Made by a program: the position numbers and the translations under genes
Part shown: piece by piece, positions 13,101-28,100 of the stretch
How positions within the stretch are numbered: position 1 is the first letter of the stretch
Layout of the letters: every line of letters begins with the position of its first letter
Assembly (NCBI GenBank): GCA_000469685.2
Contig: LS997564.1
Location: 24,672,459-24,736,458, forward strand
Reading direction: 5' to 3'
Length of the DNA stretch: 64,000 bases
Source: Haemonchus contortus
Lineage: Eukaryota > Nematoda > Chromadorea > Rhabditida > Trichostrongylidae
Notes under the pieces: generated by a model
The model's database searches: none
The model's input: the letters and a program-made list of their open reading frames with translations, nothing else
What the model was told of the DNA's origin: nothing

Positions 13101-16100
13101 ATTGGCTTTTTACCAAACCTCCAAGTATTGAGTTTTGTTTGTATGCTACATTTACCATATTTAAATGTAACCAGCTGTCATTTTCCCCAAGTATGAATTT
13201 CATTCTCAACAGGCTTAACTCTATTTCAAAAAAAAAAATGTTTGTGAAGAATGGGGCTTCATCTTTTCAGATAAAAGAATACGAGAAAATGGAGACGCCG
13301 GAAGAGCGGCTGACGAAAGCCCGAGAGATCTACGACCATCACATCATGGTGGAAATGCTCGCCCACGCTCATGTGAGTGCTCCAGCTGGCGTTTTGATGA
13401 TATTGCTCTAACGTGGGCGGTCATTTCAGAATTATTCAAAAGATTCTCTACAACATGTACAATACCATCTGCTCAAAGGCTGTGTACCACCGGATTTATT
13501 TCAGGTAACAGCATTCTAAAAGATTATTTGCTTTTTGCAAACGATTCGGAACGGTTTTAGACGGTTCCTTTCAAGTTACTAATTTGATCCCGAACAGTTG
13601 GCAGCCTTGAAAAGTCCGTCACAACACGGCCACTTTTGGGCGTGTCAGCCAAGCCAAGTCCAAACTTTTATGACGCCCTGTATAAATTAATTTCTGCGCG
13701 ACTTTTCCCCATATGCTATCCTTGCGAGGCCACACGTTCATCCTAAGGGTAAATTGAGGCTATGAGAAGTATGAACCGAACATATTGAACATTCGGGTGA
13801 CTTTTCAGTAAGCGTGGGAATGACTTTTGTTGTTGATACATGAAGCTTTCAAAATCTCATTTCAAGGGATTTCCATGGCTAATTGGATACAATGAACACG
13901 CCCCAAAGCGTCTCGAAAAGGGCAAGGCAATCGAAATGAGAATGGGAAGCTACACAGTGTCTGGGAAAGAGAGAGGGAGGGAGTGCTTCTGCCAACGGGG
14001 GTGTTCTATGTTGACTTACAATTACTATCTTTATGATTATGAAAGTAGTAGACTGAAACTTGTCCTTTACGAACAATTGGTTGTAATTCGATTCTAAGAA
14101 CTACTTCTTTGTCTGGCTAAAAGCTCCCAGAAGAAAGTTCCCCAGTGAATGATCATCTAGGGAAGTTTCTGAGCCGACTAATCTGGAATGCAACAAGAGC
14201 GAAGGTGGGGTTAGACGTCAGGTGCAGCTATGGGTACCATGGTAAGAACTCGCAACTGGTGTAAGGCCATGAATAAATGAGGTGCTTCGCATTCACCCCT
14301 ATTTACCTTCCTCTGCTTCAACACTTTTTTGGCTTTCACCCAGAATCGCACATCCACTTCTGGGAGATTATCCAATCACTGGGAGAATCGTCCATTGCAC
14401 AAGTTACGTTTTCTTATCCTAAAGGGGTCTATTGTCTTCGAACGGTTCCGTGGACGAACATAGCTGACCGGTCTTGTAGGTACATATTTGGCCTGAAATC
14501 TGATACACGAGCCACGAGTACGGTAGTGGTGCCTCTTGCTATTGTCTCATCTCAGGCCGATGTTTCGATGAGGGTCAAACACGGGGTCGCGGAAACTGAA
14601 ATTACCCCTCAAACCCCCTCCTTTCCCGTACCCTAGTATTGGTTTTCTGTATTTTCTGTAGCAGGAAATGGGAATATTAGGAGGGTAAAACGTCAGTATC
14701 AAACGACGGGTTTAAATTCACCTCGAATTGGTTTATGCTGGTTCTAATGAACTTCTCTCTGGTGTTGGTACCGATTATGGTATGAAGCTATTCGTCCAAA
14801 GTTGGGACAGTCTTATAACTGATCGCTCGTCGATTCAGTGGGAAGGGGACCTTATTTAACTCTTGCGATCGTTGTCTTTTCAATCATTTTCGACCATAAT
14901 GCGAAAGGGAATTGATAAAACTCTCAATATTGTTAAGCCAAGACAGGGAGAGTGATCTTTGATCCGGGCGACCTCTTCTCCTAATCTTATCAGCAGCATT
15001 GTTTTAGAGATTATTCGGAAAATTGCACTGCTCCGTAACAAAGAATACGGTACATACCTTTCCATGACTTTCTTACGAGAAAAAAAAAACTAACTCAGTC
15101 TTTTTTTTCTCTTTGCATTGCCTTGCACACAGCTGCCTCACTTTGACTTCATCAGGTTCTGCAGAGTTAAGCAATTTCCGCCTGAAAAAATTCTTCTTTT
15201 TTTTGTAGAGCTGCTACTTCGCTTAAATTACAAACTGCACTCATTAGTGTTCGAAAATCGCAGTGTTGTTCTTGATGGGACCATCTGCTTTCTACAAAAA
15301 AAAAATTTCTCGAAAACGCTGTACTGCCCATTACTATTTTGAGCTCAGTTTTTCAAGGGCACAGTTCACGGCAATTTTGAGGGATCCTTTTAGGTTGAAG
15401 AGCAAAAAGGTTGGTGGAGAATCGGTGGGGGAGAAAGCTGGAAAATCCGTTGACTTCACAAAAATTAGCCTCTCTAAATGCTGCTAGAGGTTGTACCGTC
15501 GCCGAGAAGGCATGAGAGAATTATTCGAAAGAGATTTCAGCTGATGTACTCGCGTAAAGAGTTCTTAGCATTAAGCCAGGAAGGTCCAAAAATACCTTCG
15601 CCCTGGGTCACCATTAGTTGTTTGAATTTCCAGCATGGGTGTCCCTTTCAAATAGCGTAACCCCTGTTCGGAAAATGTCATGTTTGAAAGTCGTCCGCTA
15701 TAGGGTGTGGCATACAGCGATACAATCTTTAAACACCCACAACGCCCCACCTAGTCCTTTTTCGATCTAACAGCCTTACATATGGTATGCGGGGAAAGGG
15801 CGGGGTAGAAGCATAGAGATTCGTCCTGGGGAAATGTTTCGAAACCATATCGTGAGCTATGCCTTCAAACACTATGGGTTGGAAGGATAATTGAGCTTTT
15901 TGCTCTCGTTTTCCTTTGATGTAGCCAACCTTCCGTACTTCTGTTATCGATAGTATCAGAAAACCTCCTAACTCTCTTTAAGCGAACGGTCTCAAAGAGA
16001 AACAAGGCCAATGAAGGTCTTCTTGGATGACGAAGTTCTGCGGCATTTGGGGGCACCATACATCTTCACTAGCTCTAGGCAAAAGCATTGAATACGTAAT

Positions 16101-19100
16101 CAGTGCGCAAGCCGGCTTCCGGGGACCGGCCGATTTCCGTAGCGAACTTTTTCTTTCATGCCACAAAATTTTTACTCATTAACAGTCTGTGCATCAAAAA
16201 ATATCATTTGGAGCAATTGGTGAAATAGCGAACACATATTTAGAAGTTTTTCTCATCAGGTTTCTCATTCGAAGCAAATACACGGAGGGGCAGAAGGCAT
16301 GCATACTTAAGTATATGAAAAGGGCACAAATTCAAGAGTTTTTTTGCAAACTTCCAGATGAAATTGGAAAGAGATGATTCGTTGAACCCATTCTAAGCTT
16401 TTTGAATTTCTCTGGATTAAGTTACGGGAGATTCTAGAACCGGAGCAATTTTTACAGCTACCCAGCAGCGCAATTTGTGTAAGGATCAAAGAGAAGGAGA
16501 GAGGTGCCACGGTTTTTTACCATGTATGGAAAAAAGCTCCGCCTCTTCTTTTGTCTCCTCACTTAGAGCGCGGGTTAGAGCGCGTTCCTCTTTTTCGACA
16601 TGCTCAGTGAATGTTTCGTTTGAAAGCATAGAAAATAAGTTAGCTTGGAAAATGCAGCAAAGTTGATGGCTCTGCTCACAAACATCCTGGGAGGCTGTCA
16701 ATGACATTTCAATCCCTGACTTCATGTTTTTGTATTTGCATTTGTGGAAGTCACTAATCGGCTACATAGATATCGGCTATCCGGATAATCAAGGGTTTGC
16801 CTTCAATTCGTCTAAGCAGTTTGACTTGAAGACTCCGTTCACGGCAGAGATTTTTTAGAAGATTCCTCATATTGACGAGAATCTCACAAGAGGATAACAT
16901 ACAACGTTTCCAGGCCAAAAGCGGTCTAGATAGCTTCATTGCCGCTTAGTGCTTACGTGAGACATGTTTAACGGCCTTATAGAGGTCAATACAATGTAAG
17001 TAAAGCATATTTGTTGTGGAAGTGATCGACCCATGAAGACTCTATAGTACGTAGCTAGTACCCGTTGCTCCGTAACGACTGAAATCTCATCCAAAAGCAC
17101 CGGTTGTCACCGTAAGTTCGTACAAAAGTAGAAATGATTGTGTATGAACTGGACTTCATATTTCGGGATCTCCAATGTTTTTCTCGTCTATTTCGCATCC
17201 AATAAAGGACATCAGATTATCATGCACTGGGTCTTCAAAAAGGGTTGGGACCTTGCAGGTTTTCAATAGAATGCGAATGTCAAGAAAATAGCCTAAAGAA
17301 TTATATAAGCTGTAAGGGAATAACTGCAGGGAAGGACTCGGAAGATTTTGAATTTAGTTGTTTATTTCCATTTTATTATAGGAAATTCTTGTTATTTATG
17401 GCACCCTAGTGGATGGCATGTTGCATGCTCAGAGGACATATGGCATAGGCGGTATCGAGATCGGTTTTAGGATCACATTCTGGCGTAGTAGCTGTTTTAC
17501 AAATAACTCTCTGCTGTCACTTTGAGGATTCTTAAATACGTACATAATGTTCCAGTCATTGTTCAGGGAATGTATCAATCCATTCATCCAAGATTCCCAT
17601 TTTGGTAACCCATCTGTATTTCGTCTCTTCAGATATTTGTAAGGTCTCTCATCTGTACGTCGTCGCAAGAACTATCATTGGCTTTTCCCATCTGTGATCA
17701 GGTCCTAAATACCACTGGTGCTGATAACCGAACGATACCGTACTGCACATTACTTAGTGATAAATTGTTTGATGACTTCCCTTGTCAACTATCTCGTCAT
17801 TCTAATCGAAAATGCATCCATGAGGGTTATTATGATCACAAGTGCTTCGCCAAGGAAAGGGGTTGAGGCTTCCCTTCCGACAGGCAAAATATCAACCCTC
17901 ACTTCCTTTTGGACACTTTCCTCACTTCCTTCCAGAAACATTCATTGCTGCTTTTATTCATCATTAATAGGCAACGTCTTACCGTTTATGTTGCTATGAC
18001 TCAATCAATTTTCTGAGAATGATTTGAACAATTTGTTTCTGTTTACTCATTACTGTGGTAACAGTAAGCCACCTACCAAAATAGCACAACCTTATGAAGC
18101 CGGATAAACAACCCTTACACACACAAACAATAAACGGGTATGTGAGGACCCAAACACTTGGATGCCAAATGGGGTGAGACCAAAAATCTGTCTAGGTCCG
18201 CGAACAAATAGAAAGATGGAGGTAACGAGGCAGCGTTGACGAGGTGAAGGAACTTTGCATAATATTTTCGTGTTGCTTCAATAGATGAAAAACTATTGAC
18301 TACTGAGAGTCAATCATAAATATCTTTGCTAACCATTTTGCCTTAATGTAGCCGAAGAGGCACCGAGGTTTCAGCTTCCCAAATGACGCGGTGATACTTT
18401 GCTTGACCCTTCCCATGAATTTTTGCCCATCGAATGGCATTTCAGCATGTCAGTCGCCATCTGTAGAGCTTGAAATTGTCACATTCGTGTTCAATTTATC
18501 ATATATTTCCATAACCCTACAGAAGTTCGTGACCAAAGTGGGTACAGGGCCACATAATTCAAACGAATTTCGGGGGGCACCCAGCACCAAGCACTAGGAC
18601 CGAGAGTAACTTGAGGAGGTTATTAAAGTTCCTGTAGAAGATCGATTTTATATAAGCATGTTAGCTCTCTGGCAATTTGAAGTATTACTCGTCCAACTGT
18701 CGCGAACCCAAAAATTTATAACTCCAACTTCTATCACCAAATGAAAGTAATGGATAGCTTCGCCCTTGCACTCCCTTTTTCCTGGAACAGCAGATAGCCA
18801 GAATGGGATATGACCACCATAGTTTCTTTTAAGGAAGTTTAATCGTTTACATTTCAGCGGTATGTCGTCGAGATCTGTGATCAACTGAAAGGAGACATTT
18901 TCCAGAAGTTTCTCGAGAGGTCAGTGTATCTGTAGCGAATTTGTTGTTGTTATTTTTTGAAATTGTTTCAAATCGAGGCGTGAGTTCAGCAGAACGTTCA
19001 AAAGGCCTTTCTGTGCTTGCACTACCTTGATTCACGGATGCGAAAAATTTGCATCGTTCACATTCGCAGAATTACCGCGTTCCCTTTGACAGAGTCATTC

Positions 19101-22100
19101 AGAAGGTGTAGCAGGCGACAAGACTTCAGACTGACTTGTAGCCCATGAAATATGGGCAACTAGGACGACATAGGAGAGACTCGATTTTAAGGGGTTGGAT
19201 GAGATTGCTAGATCACCATGCCATTTACTGGCAAAAATGGGGAAAGAACGGAAAATGGCAACTTGGATCATAGGAGAATGAAGAATAAGTTGGAAAAGAG
19301 TATGACGAAGCTATCTTACAGGGTTTCATTACGCTTTAGAAAAAACCCATCTCACATTCACCTATGCCATAAGTCATCTAATTCGTTCCAGCGACAAATT
19401 TACCCGATTCTGCCAATGGAAAAACCTGGAGCTGAACATGCAGTTGACGATGAACGACTTCTCTGTACATCGAATTATTGGCCGAGGCGGATTTGGTGAG
19501 GTGTACGGTTGCCGAAAAGCGGACACTGGCAAGATGTAAGTGTCTTTAGCTACTTTCTCTGACTAGTACCTCATGCCATATCGAAACGGCTATTTAAATT
19601 CAAGTAAAGTGTGTTTAATAGTAGGATTCAAACTCTCTCTGCTTTTTTTGATTTCCCCTACGCTCTTTTATTCTGAAGAAGTTGTCCGGAGCTGCTGTCT
19701 GGAGCGTTTGTATCGGAAAACTTACAGATCAAGAGAAATTCAGCTATACTTAGAGTTCATTTCCAGATCACAGCACGTTTATACTTAACGCTGGTCCACG
19801 AGTCAATATGTAGCTAATCAGAGGGTTGTGATCCTGTAAAAACCGACTAATACGCTAGTTACTGCAGCTGGGGCAGCTGGGGACAATTCATTGCAGATTA
19901 CGGTTCTCCACGTCTGATCCGCGACCGGGCTATTGCTTACATACGGCTCAATACAGGCCGTTTTCATTCCCCGCCTCCTATTCCGCATATTCCACTACTG
20001 CGCTTTTCCTTAACTTCACCTGACCTCAATTTATGTCCCAGAAAGGATTCAAGATGAGTCTCTCAGGGCTCTAGCCTTTGCTGGAGTGGAATCGACCCGC
20101 TTGCGATATCTCCTATCGAGATCAGCATGTCAGTACGATTTCCACCTCTAATCGGCTCCCCAGTGAACAAGGATTTCCGATTATGTGAGGCTCTTTCTGG
20201 CCATTCTGTGGTGCAGAATTGTGCGCAGTCCTCGTTTATGCAGATAATATGCATGACGACGTTCACAACTCACGACAAACTTGCGAATCAGGACGGACGA
20301 AAGTGTTTGAGTTGATTGGATTTTCAATCTGGTCAGACTACCTCATTGGACATGCTTGAAAAAAGGTTGGCTAGTCCTAATCACGATAGGATGTCCTGAT
20401 GATATGGCTTCTCACCAGGAATTCTGCTTTTTTACCACCCTTACTTTTTCCCAAAACTACAAAAGCCAACGTCGGGATCACTCTATACTTTTGACCGATG
20501 CCCATTGCTAGGGAGCAAAAGTTGACCGACCAACACTCTTTTGAGCACCAAGCTGCAAAATGTAGGCGTTCAAGACTGACAGCACTGGTTCCGAGTGCGC
20601 TTCGGGGCAGAAATGATTAAATGAGTGAAATGAGAAATGATGATGAGATAACAGTTCGAATTTTTACTCATGTAAGAATCGTTTTTTCGCAAAAACTTCC
20701 GTATCTCGAAATACCGTAGGCCTTTTCTTAGTATTCTCAGCAGTTCTTCTTAGCCGTCACCGTTTCATTCTATCTACAGTATCTTCTGCTTTCGCCTTCA
20801 TTTCGGCGGGATCCTTTTTGATCACGCCTCGTCTTCGGGACCTCCTCTTTTCGGAGGTTTCTTGTTGTCGCTCACCTTGGGCTTCGAATATCATTACTTT
20901 TCTTGACGGGTAACCCTCTGCTCTTCGCAGTACGTGTCCATACCATTGTAGGTGGTGCTCTCCCCCTTTTCTTAGTACTCTTCTTGAATATTATATATTA
21001 ATATTATATATTATAGTAGAAAAACAGGCTTTACTAAAGTATAAATGAAAGGATAAAGTCTTGGGGCGTTAATCAATCCCGTCTGAGGGATGCGCTCACG
21101 CATTCGACTTCCATTCAGAATCGTAGAGGCGTATTGAATGGGTATGTATGTGGCCTGTACAATGACTTGCAGTGGCCAGCCGATGTACAAGTCAGTGCTT
21201 TTATCCTACCAGACGAGTCTGGTACCAATTAAGCGACCCCGGAGGTATGGAAGGCTTGGCGTTGGCCCGGGCGGATATCGATCCAAGAATCGAGCCCGTG
21301 ACCATGCGCGTAAGAACTGCGCCACTTGCCACTACAGCACTTCCGCCTAGGTTTTGTCAAGTAGTATTTTTTATATGAGAGAATTTAGGTACGCAATGAA
21401 ATGCCTGGATAAAAAAAGGATTAAAATGAAGCAGGGCGAGACGTTGGCGCTCAACGAACGGATCATGCTCAGCCTTGTCTCCACAGGGGTGAGTTTCAAT
21501 CAACTCAGGATTTTTTCTAAACTCTGATGGCATCTGAGGAGACAGGAATTGATTACTGGAAAGGATGTTTACCAATAGGGTACAGGACACAACACACATC
21601 AATTAGGAATTCAAAACGAAGTCCGCTGTTCTCTTCCCCCAGTATCTCATCAAAGATGTCCCTCGGGAGATAAAGGGCAAGCCGGGAGTTTTCTAAAAAC
21701 TTCAAATAGACTAGAATATACATGACTACTGGAGGGATCGATTGGTGGCAGACACATTCCGCTTGCAAGAAATGCACAAGACGATGGGACTGGGGACGTG
21801 CTGAATTCGAGTCCCACTGTATAACCGTTGTTTGAGTCTGGGCGACTGAATGCATCAATTCTTGCTCTTCCCGATCCAACAGGGATTTATAACTTTCCAT
21901 AATAAATTATAGTGATGTACATTGAGTAATAAATGGGATTTTCAGCAAGATTGCCCGTTTATCGTCTGCATGACGTATGCTTTCCAAACGCCCGACAAAC
22001 TTTGTTTTATACTGGATCTGATGAATGGCGGAGATCTGCACTATCACTTATCCCAGCATGGTGTTTTTAGTGAACCAGAAATGCTGTTCTACGCTTCTGA

Positions 22101-25100
22101 AGTATGTTTCATTTCAGCTTAAAAGTTGGGAGCCTCGTCGTTTGTTTAATATCCCTCCCATATTCAGGTTATCCTTGGACTGGAACATATGCATAATCGC
22201 TTTGTTGTCTACCGGGACCTAAAACCGGCCAATATTTTGCTCGACGAAAACGGACATGTGAGTATTAGAGACTCGTTCGCTCCCGACCGGATGTTTTCCA
22301 ATGGAAATCCCCCGAGAAAAGGGGGGGGGGCTGCTTGGCTGCGCATTCGATGGCTCCTCTAGAACATTATTTGTTATGTTGCACCAGCAGCAAAGCTCTA
22401 GCTTAGCGCAACGTTTAGGCCGAAGAATGGCTTCAAAACTGGTATTCCTCTCAGAATTTGCAAAAATTACTGTGAATTGAATGGGAGGAAGGGTGAGGTG
22501 GGGAGGTGGGGGAGGGGGCGGTGAGGGGAATAGGATGTTAGAAACTCATCATTTAGCCGATCCAGAGACGTCCACTGAACTTGCTCAGGGTGAATAACCG
22601 TAGGAACCAAGAAAAACTAAAAGGCTGATGAATCATGGAATCCAAGAGGAGCCAAAAGATTCTCAGGAATGCCCCATGACGTTCCACTGTGGCAGATAGG
22701 AGCAGCAGCCATGTATCTCCAGCCAGGTGCAATCAATTGTGTGTATGTAGCCACATATGTCATGCTCTATAACTGCTAGACTATTCAGTATTATTAATGA
22801 CCGCATACATCAAATTCTAGCTCTCATGGTTCTCCAACTATTAAAAATGCGCACGATTTTTATCCTTCTGACTCCTTCTGTGAAGGTTTTTGAAATCGTA
22901 GGGCATCCATGTCTTGATGCTGAGGAATTCGACCACTTAGAGGCGTTTGTCGATGTGCCCCAGCACTGCATACTGTCAGAAGCCAGATCCAAGTTCTAGT
23001 TGATTAAATAGGGAAAACCATCCAGACGAAGGCTGACGATGAGGGATGAAGGGGTGTTGGCTCCTGCGAAACATAAATAAAAATAAATAAATTCCTCTAT
23101 AGCGGGCATCTAAAATATCCCACCACGTTCCTGAACTCGTGTCTGTCTCTATTTCATGTGCTGATGTCATCAGATATGTGTTCAAGTAACGCCCCAAGGT
23201 AGAGCAAAGGCCCCAGTCCCATCACTCAGGCCTGGTGCGAGCTAGCTGACCTCACAGAATCGGAAATCTTGAACAGGGCGAGGAATGGAGTCGAGTACCA
23301 TCACCATCTTCTCGTCTACTGGTTCTCTTTATGATTCCTTCTCCGGGAGCCGGTCTCAATGCAACCCTTCTCAATTCAACTTTCTTCTTTTTGTTTGCTT
23401 TTTGGGCTTTTCATACTTTTCGACTGGGTTGAAAGAGAACAAATTTGTAGTCAGGAACCGTTCAGCGAAACGATTAAGGCAGCCACGATCTCCCCCGAAT
23501 CTTTAATGAAACAAGTATGACCACTCAATATCACGAGCTTGACTCTGGCCATGACTGACCTTGACAGCATACTGCCAACCTGTTGAAAGACTTCACATTG
23601 CTTTTATTTACTATTGCACCTGCCCAGTAACGGAGCTAGTACTTAACTTCATTTTGTATGATATCACCCACAGAATTAAGCATGAGGCAGAGAAAAGTAT
23701 GAACTTGTTGTCAGAGCGACCCCTTTTCTCTTCTTTGAGGATCTTTGGGAATCCTTCTGCTCCGCTCTAACTTCTGCGTCATGCTTCTTGCCTTCCGGAG
23801 TTTTTTGGTGGAGTCGCTGCAAGAGGTTAGAGGAGAGCCAACGATAGAGCGGAGGCTTGTCTTCAATATTTGACGTTAATGTTGTGATGATTATGATGCT
23901 GATGGAATGGATGTTCAGTCAGCATCATAATCATCACAACATTTACGTCAAATGGGGGCGAAAACCCGAGGAAGTTCGAAGTTAAGGAGGAAACGAAGTA
24001 TTTGTTCATTTTGTAATAACAAGCACGAGAAATTGAGCCGACTTTTTGCACCATTCCATATGACATGTAATTCACTGCATGTTTCGTAGAAAATGATAAA
24101 TTGCAAATTATTCATCAAGCCACACAATAACGGCATCAAAGAACAACAGCAAAATCGAAAATGAAATGGAACGATAATAAAACTTGAACAAAAAGTAGGA
24201 ATTACTTGGATAGCTGTGCACACTGTAACGATTGAAGACACAGCTTATTTATTGCATGTGTCCGATACATGGAAGGAAAATGAAAGTTGAAATCCAACGA
24301 ACAGGAAATCAATCTTGAATGTAAGGCAGCATAAAGTGCAAAAAACAGTGAAAAAGATAACAGTAGATAGAATTGTGGATAAAACGTGTTGGGTGAAGGA
24401 AGCAAAGTAGGGAAACCTGACCACCGATCAAGTCCCAGAACGTCCTCATCCTCGTCCTTTGTGCTGTACCTTGAGGCATAGCAAGTCTTTTAGCTAGCTT
24501 GGAATACTCAGCGACCGCCCTTGGAATGAAGAACCTGGCTCTTGTACTATTCTAGGTGTGAGAAAGCTTGTTGTTCTTTCCTCTTGGTTTAGTGAGTCGA
24601 GTAGTAAAAGAATCTTCGACTACCACACTAACTTTACCGGTGAGCATTTTGAAAATGGTGATGTTGGTGACAGTTCACGTTAAGTTTAGGATATACAGTT
24701 TGAGGCGAATTTCGAAAGTGAGAGTCTAGGCCACTGTAAAAGCGGCGAAGAGAGCTCCCAAATCTGCGTATTCAGAAGAATATAATGCTTTCGAGTGTAG
24801 TAAAGTTGACGGGTTGGACGGGAATAAAACGACAAATGTTGCATGGGAGGGGTATTTGGACGAGCTATCCAAAGGTGTGTGCCATCACGTACAGTTGGCT
24901 GCAGTAGGTTGCCTGCGTGCAACCTGTGCGTCGCGGTGTGAATAATGTAATCTCTACAGCCTTTACAACGTCAAGGAAACTCGTCCGCCCCGCTTTTCAA
25001 CCCGACAGCGCCTATTGTGCTGGTCTTGGAGTTCACAGATTAATCCCAGGGAGAAATCCCAGAAACCATTCTTATTGTGGACGGTACCTTTGATGGCTTA

Positions 25101-28100
25101 CGTCAGGAAAGTACAAGTACAGGTTCGAGTCCCTTCAGAAGCCGAGCTTTTACACAAAACTTGTCGTCTTTGTGGGGCTTTTGGGATCGCACATTGCGGC
25201 GAAATGAATAAGAGCGTAAACAAGTACATCCATCCAGAAACTTCGTGATCTTCCCAACATATTCTGCTCAAGCAACTGAAAGAAAGTCGTAGCGCTCCCC
25301 GTTTGTGATGGCAAATTCGCACTGTATGCGCACTGAATGCGCACTGCACCTACTTTCTGTCCAGAAACGCATTCGGTGTGAGTGGTGTTCTGTGTCACCT
25401 AGCAACTGTGCTGCTTTTATGTTGAGCTGAAATAATAGTCAATGGCTGTTAAACTGGTTTATTTACGTTGAACTAGTTACTCAGTAACATGGTAATTACC
25501 TTGTGACCAACATCATAAAGACGGCGTTTTGCGTCATCAAAAAAGGCAGTCAAGCATGACCCTCCATAACGATACATTGCTTACACCATCAACATTATTA
25601 TCATATCCCATTCTGCTAAATGAGCGGAATTGTGTGGTGGGAAGTGAAGCGCAATATCGCACGCACGCTTCTTAGATCGAAACCTGCCCATATCGATCAA
25701 GTTCCTCCCCGTGGCATTCATTTCATTAGAACTAGAATCTTCTGAGAGGATAAAACCACGGCCTTCTAGATCAGCTGTCCATCGCAAATCATTGTATGCA
25801 TTCAATAACGCCACTACATTTCTGAACGGAAATCGGATGAGGGGCGCATCCTAAAAAGGATCAATTAACGCCAGCTTAATGCTCCTTGAAGTGAAAAGAG
25901 CTTTGCCGCATGAACCAGTTCCTGGAAATACTATACTTTTACCACGCAGGCTGACATCAGCACTTAAGACCTTCCTCCCTCATCAGCTAATATAACAGAT
26001 CGCCAAATAGTAGATTTCGCCGGGTTATCACGTCTTAGACCTTAGTCGTTGACCTCGGCGGGGATCGGGAGATTTCATTAAGAGATCACTAGGCTTTTCT
26101 TTTTCGCCAGTCACTAGCAAGGGGATAGATTCTCCTGCGGAAAAAATCTCCTTTTTCTGTTTTTTACTTCCTTTTATTTCTGGATGTGAGTTTTCAAGCA
26201 ATGAAGTAGAGCAAGCAGGGAGAAACACTTAGGGTTCAGGAGAAGAACGCCCTCTTGACGACTCACCAAATAGTGAAGCCTCCGAAAACAACCGGGCCAG
26301 GGTCATCCAGGGTCCAAGTATTTTCAGCGGAGCGACTGTGATGGCGCTTCCCTACACGAGTAGAGAAATGTGCATTGGTCTAGGTTCCGTGTATCGTACT
26401 TCAGAATCGCCTCCCCCTCCCCCTCCTCTCCTCTCCCCATATATCGCCCAGTAAACGTTTGAGTAACATTCCAATTACTGCTCGCAATTTCAGGTCCGTG
26501 TCTCTGATCTTGGCTTAGCCTGCGATTTTTCAAAAAAGAAGCCCCACGCCAGTGTGTAAGTGTTTGCACATGTAGCAAGTCTTTCTCAAGAATTCGCTAC
26601 CAATCAAAAACTTCAGTGGCACTCATGGCTACATGGCACCGGAAGTGTTGGCCAAAGGTGTAGCCTATGACTCTTCTGCCGATTGGTTCTCTCTAGGCTG
26701 TATGCTTTACAAACTGCTGAAGGTGAGCAACTGTACATACCCTATGGGACCAGAGAATGAACTCACGGCAACTCTTTTAGGGTCACTCCCCGTTTCGGCA
26801 GCACAAGAGCAAGGACAAGAACGAAATCGATAAGATGACTTTGACACAAGATATCGAACTACCAAACGAAGGCCTCTCTCCTGACTGTCGCGACCTGTTG
26901 GAAGGGCTTCTGAAGCGAGATGTGCCCGATAGGCTCGGATGTAAAGGACGAGGGTGAGTTTTCATTCGAGACGGTTTTATCTGTTTGGTGGCTTACGCAG
27001 TTGTAGAGTTCTCATTTTTTCTACAGACCATCTGAAGTGAAGGAACACCCATTCTTCCGTGATGTCGACTGGCAGACTGTTTATTTGCGTCGAATGACGC
27101 CACCGTTGATACCACCCCGAGGTGAAGTGAACGCTGCCGACGCCTTCGACATTGGCAATTTTGACGACGACGAAGTCAAAGGAGTAAAGGTATGAGATAG
27201 ATTTAATGGCTGTAGGACAGAAGCATGCTTGGCAGTTGTTCAACTGCGTTCCGCCACGACACATTCTCGACTTGCATGACTTGAAGCGATGTAGCGACTC
27301 CTTGTCGCATTAAATAGATGTGCCCACATTCAAACTCTACCTACTTTTTCCCCACTTTTCTATTGTCCTCAATCCTCAGGTATTTCGTTTAGCTAGCTGA
27401 CTCCGACAGTGATCTCTATAAGAATTTCAACATCGTGATATCAGAGCGATGGCAAAACGAAATCGCGGAAACCATTTTCGAGGTAAGCTTCAGTTTTTGT
27501 GAGTTTTTGGTGGCCCGTTCTGTTATCTTTCTCATCACGGAAACTCCTGATGAGAAAGCCAACAGGGCTGAATTATAGTTTGCTGGCATTTAATATACCT
27601 TCCTACGGCTAGGACAAGGTAGGTTCATGGCGTAATGCTCCAATGGAATGCGAGAAGCTGTGAGAGAATTGAGAAAAGCGCTCATTTTCTAAATAACATA
27701 GAATTCTTTAGTATAACATCTTTGTCCGTCTGCATATCTTCATGAGCCAACCATTTGTTATGCATTCTTCTTAGCGATTACTTTTTTTTTCTGGCATCTA
27801 TTTCATGATTAGCGCTTCGGCTGGGAATTTATACGCTTATGGCTGCTCTCTATTGCCGGAACTCTAACTTTACATGGGAATAACGTTTTACAAAAAAAAG
27901 AAGCGAACGTTTACCATACTCCCCGAAATCATGCAGGTATAGTTGACCTCGACGGCATAGGCGAGTTGGTGGACAAGGCAAATCCAAACATCTCTGAATA
28001 AACTTGTACTACTTGGGTTCTATAGGCGGAAGCGACCTAGAAATGGGTATAATAACAGAGTATTGATATTGAAGAGAGATCTCGTAGGGACAACACCGCC

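Larger units (their letters stand above)
22258..26493 (+). other. grk-2 intron 9 (4.2 kb)
   Basis: The second-longest intron. It contains a G-rich tract at 22488-22540, the hairpin at 23868-23953 and a MITE-like end near 25060-25095 (ATTCTTATTGTGGACGGTAC). The pyrimidine tract upstream of exon 10 includes a C-rich run at 26408-26440. Confidence 0.85.

Noticed and set aside
17429..17668. Minus-strand 79-codon frame in grk-2 intron 4 (possible nested gene)
   Set aside because: No start context, splice signals or known domain.
21553..21900. 115-codon minus-strand frame spanning intron 7
   Set aside because: Antisense within a short intron; part of it (GGGACTCGAATTC) looks like decayed repeat sequence.
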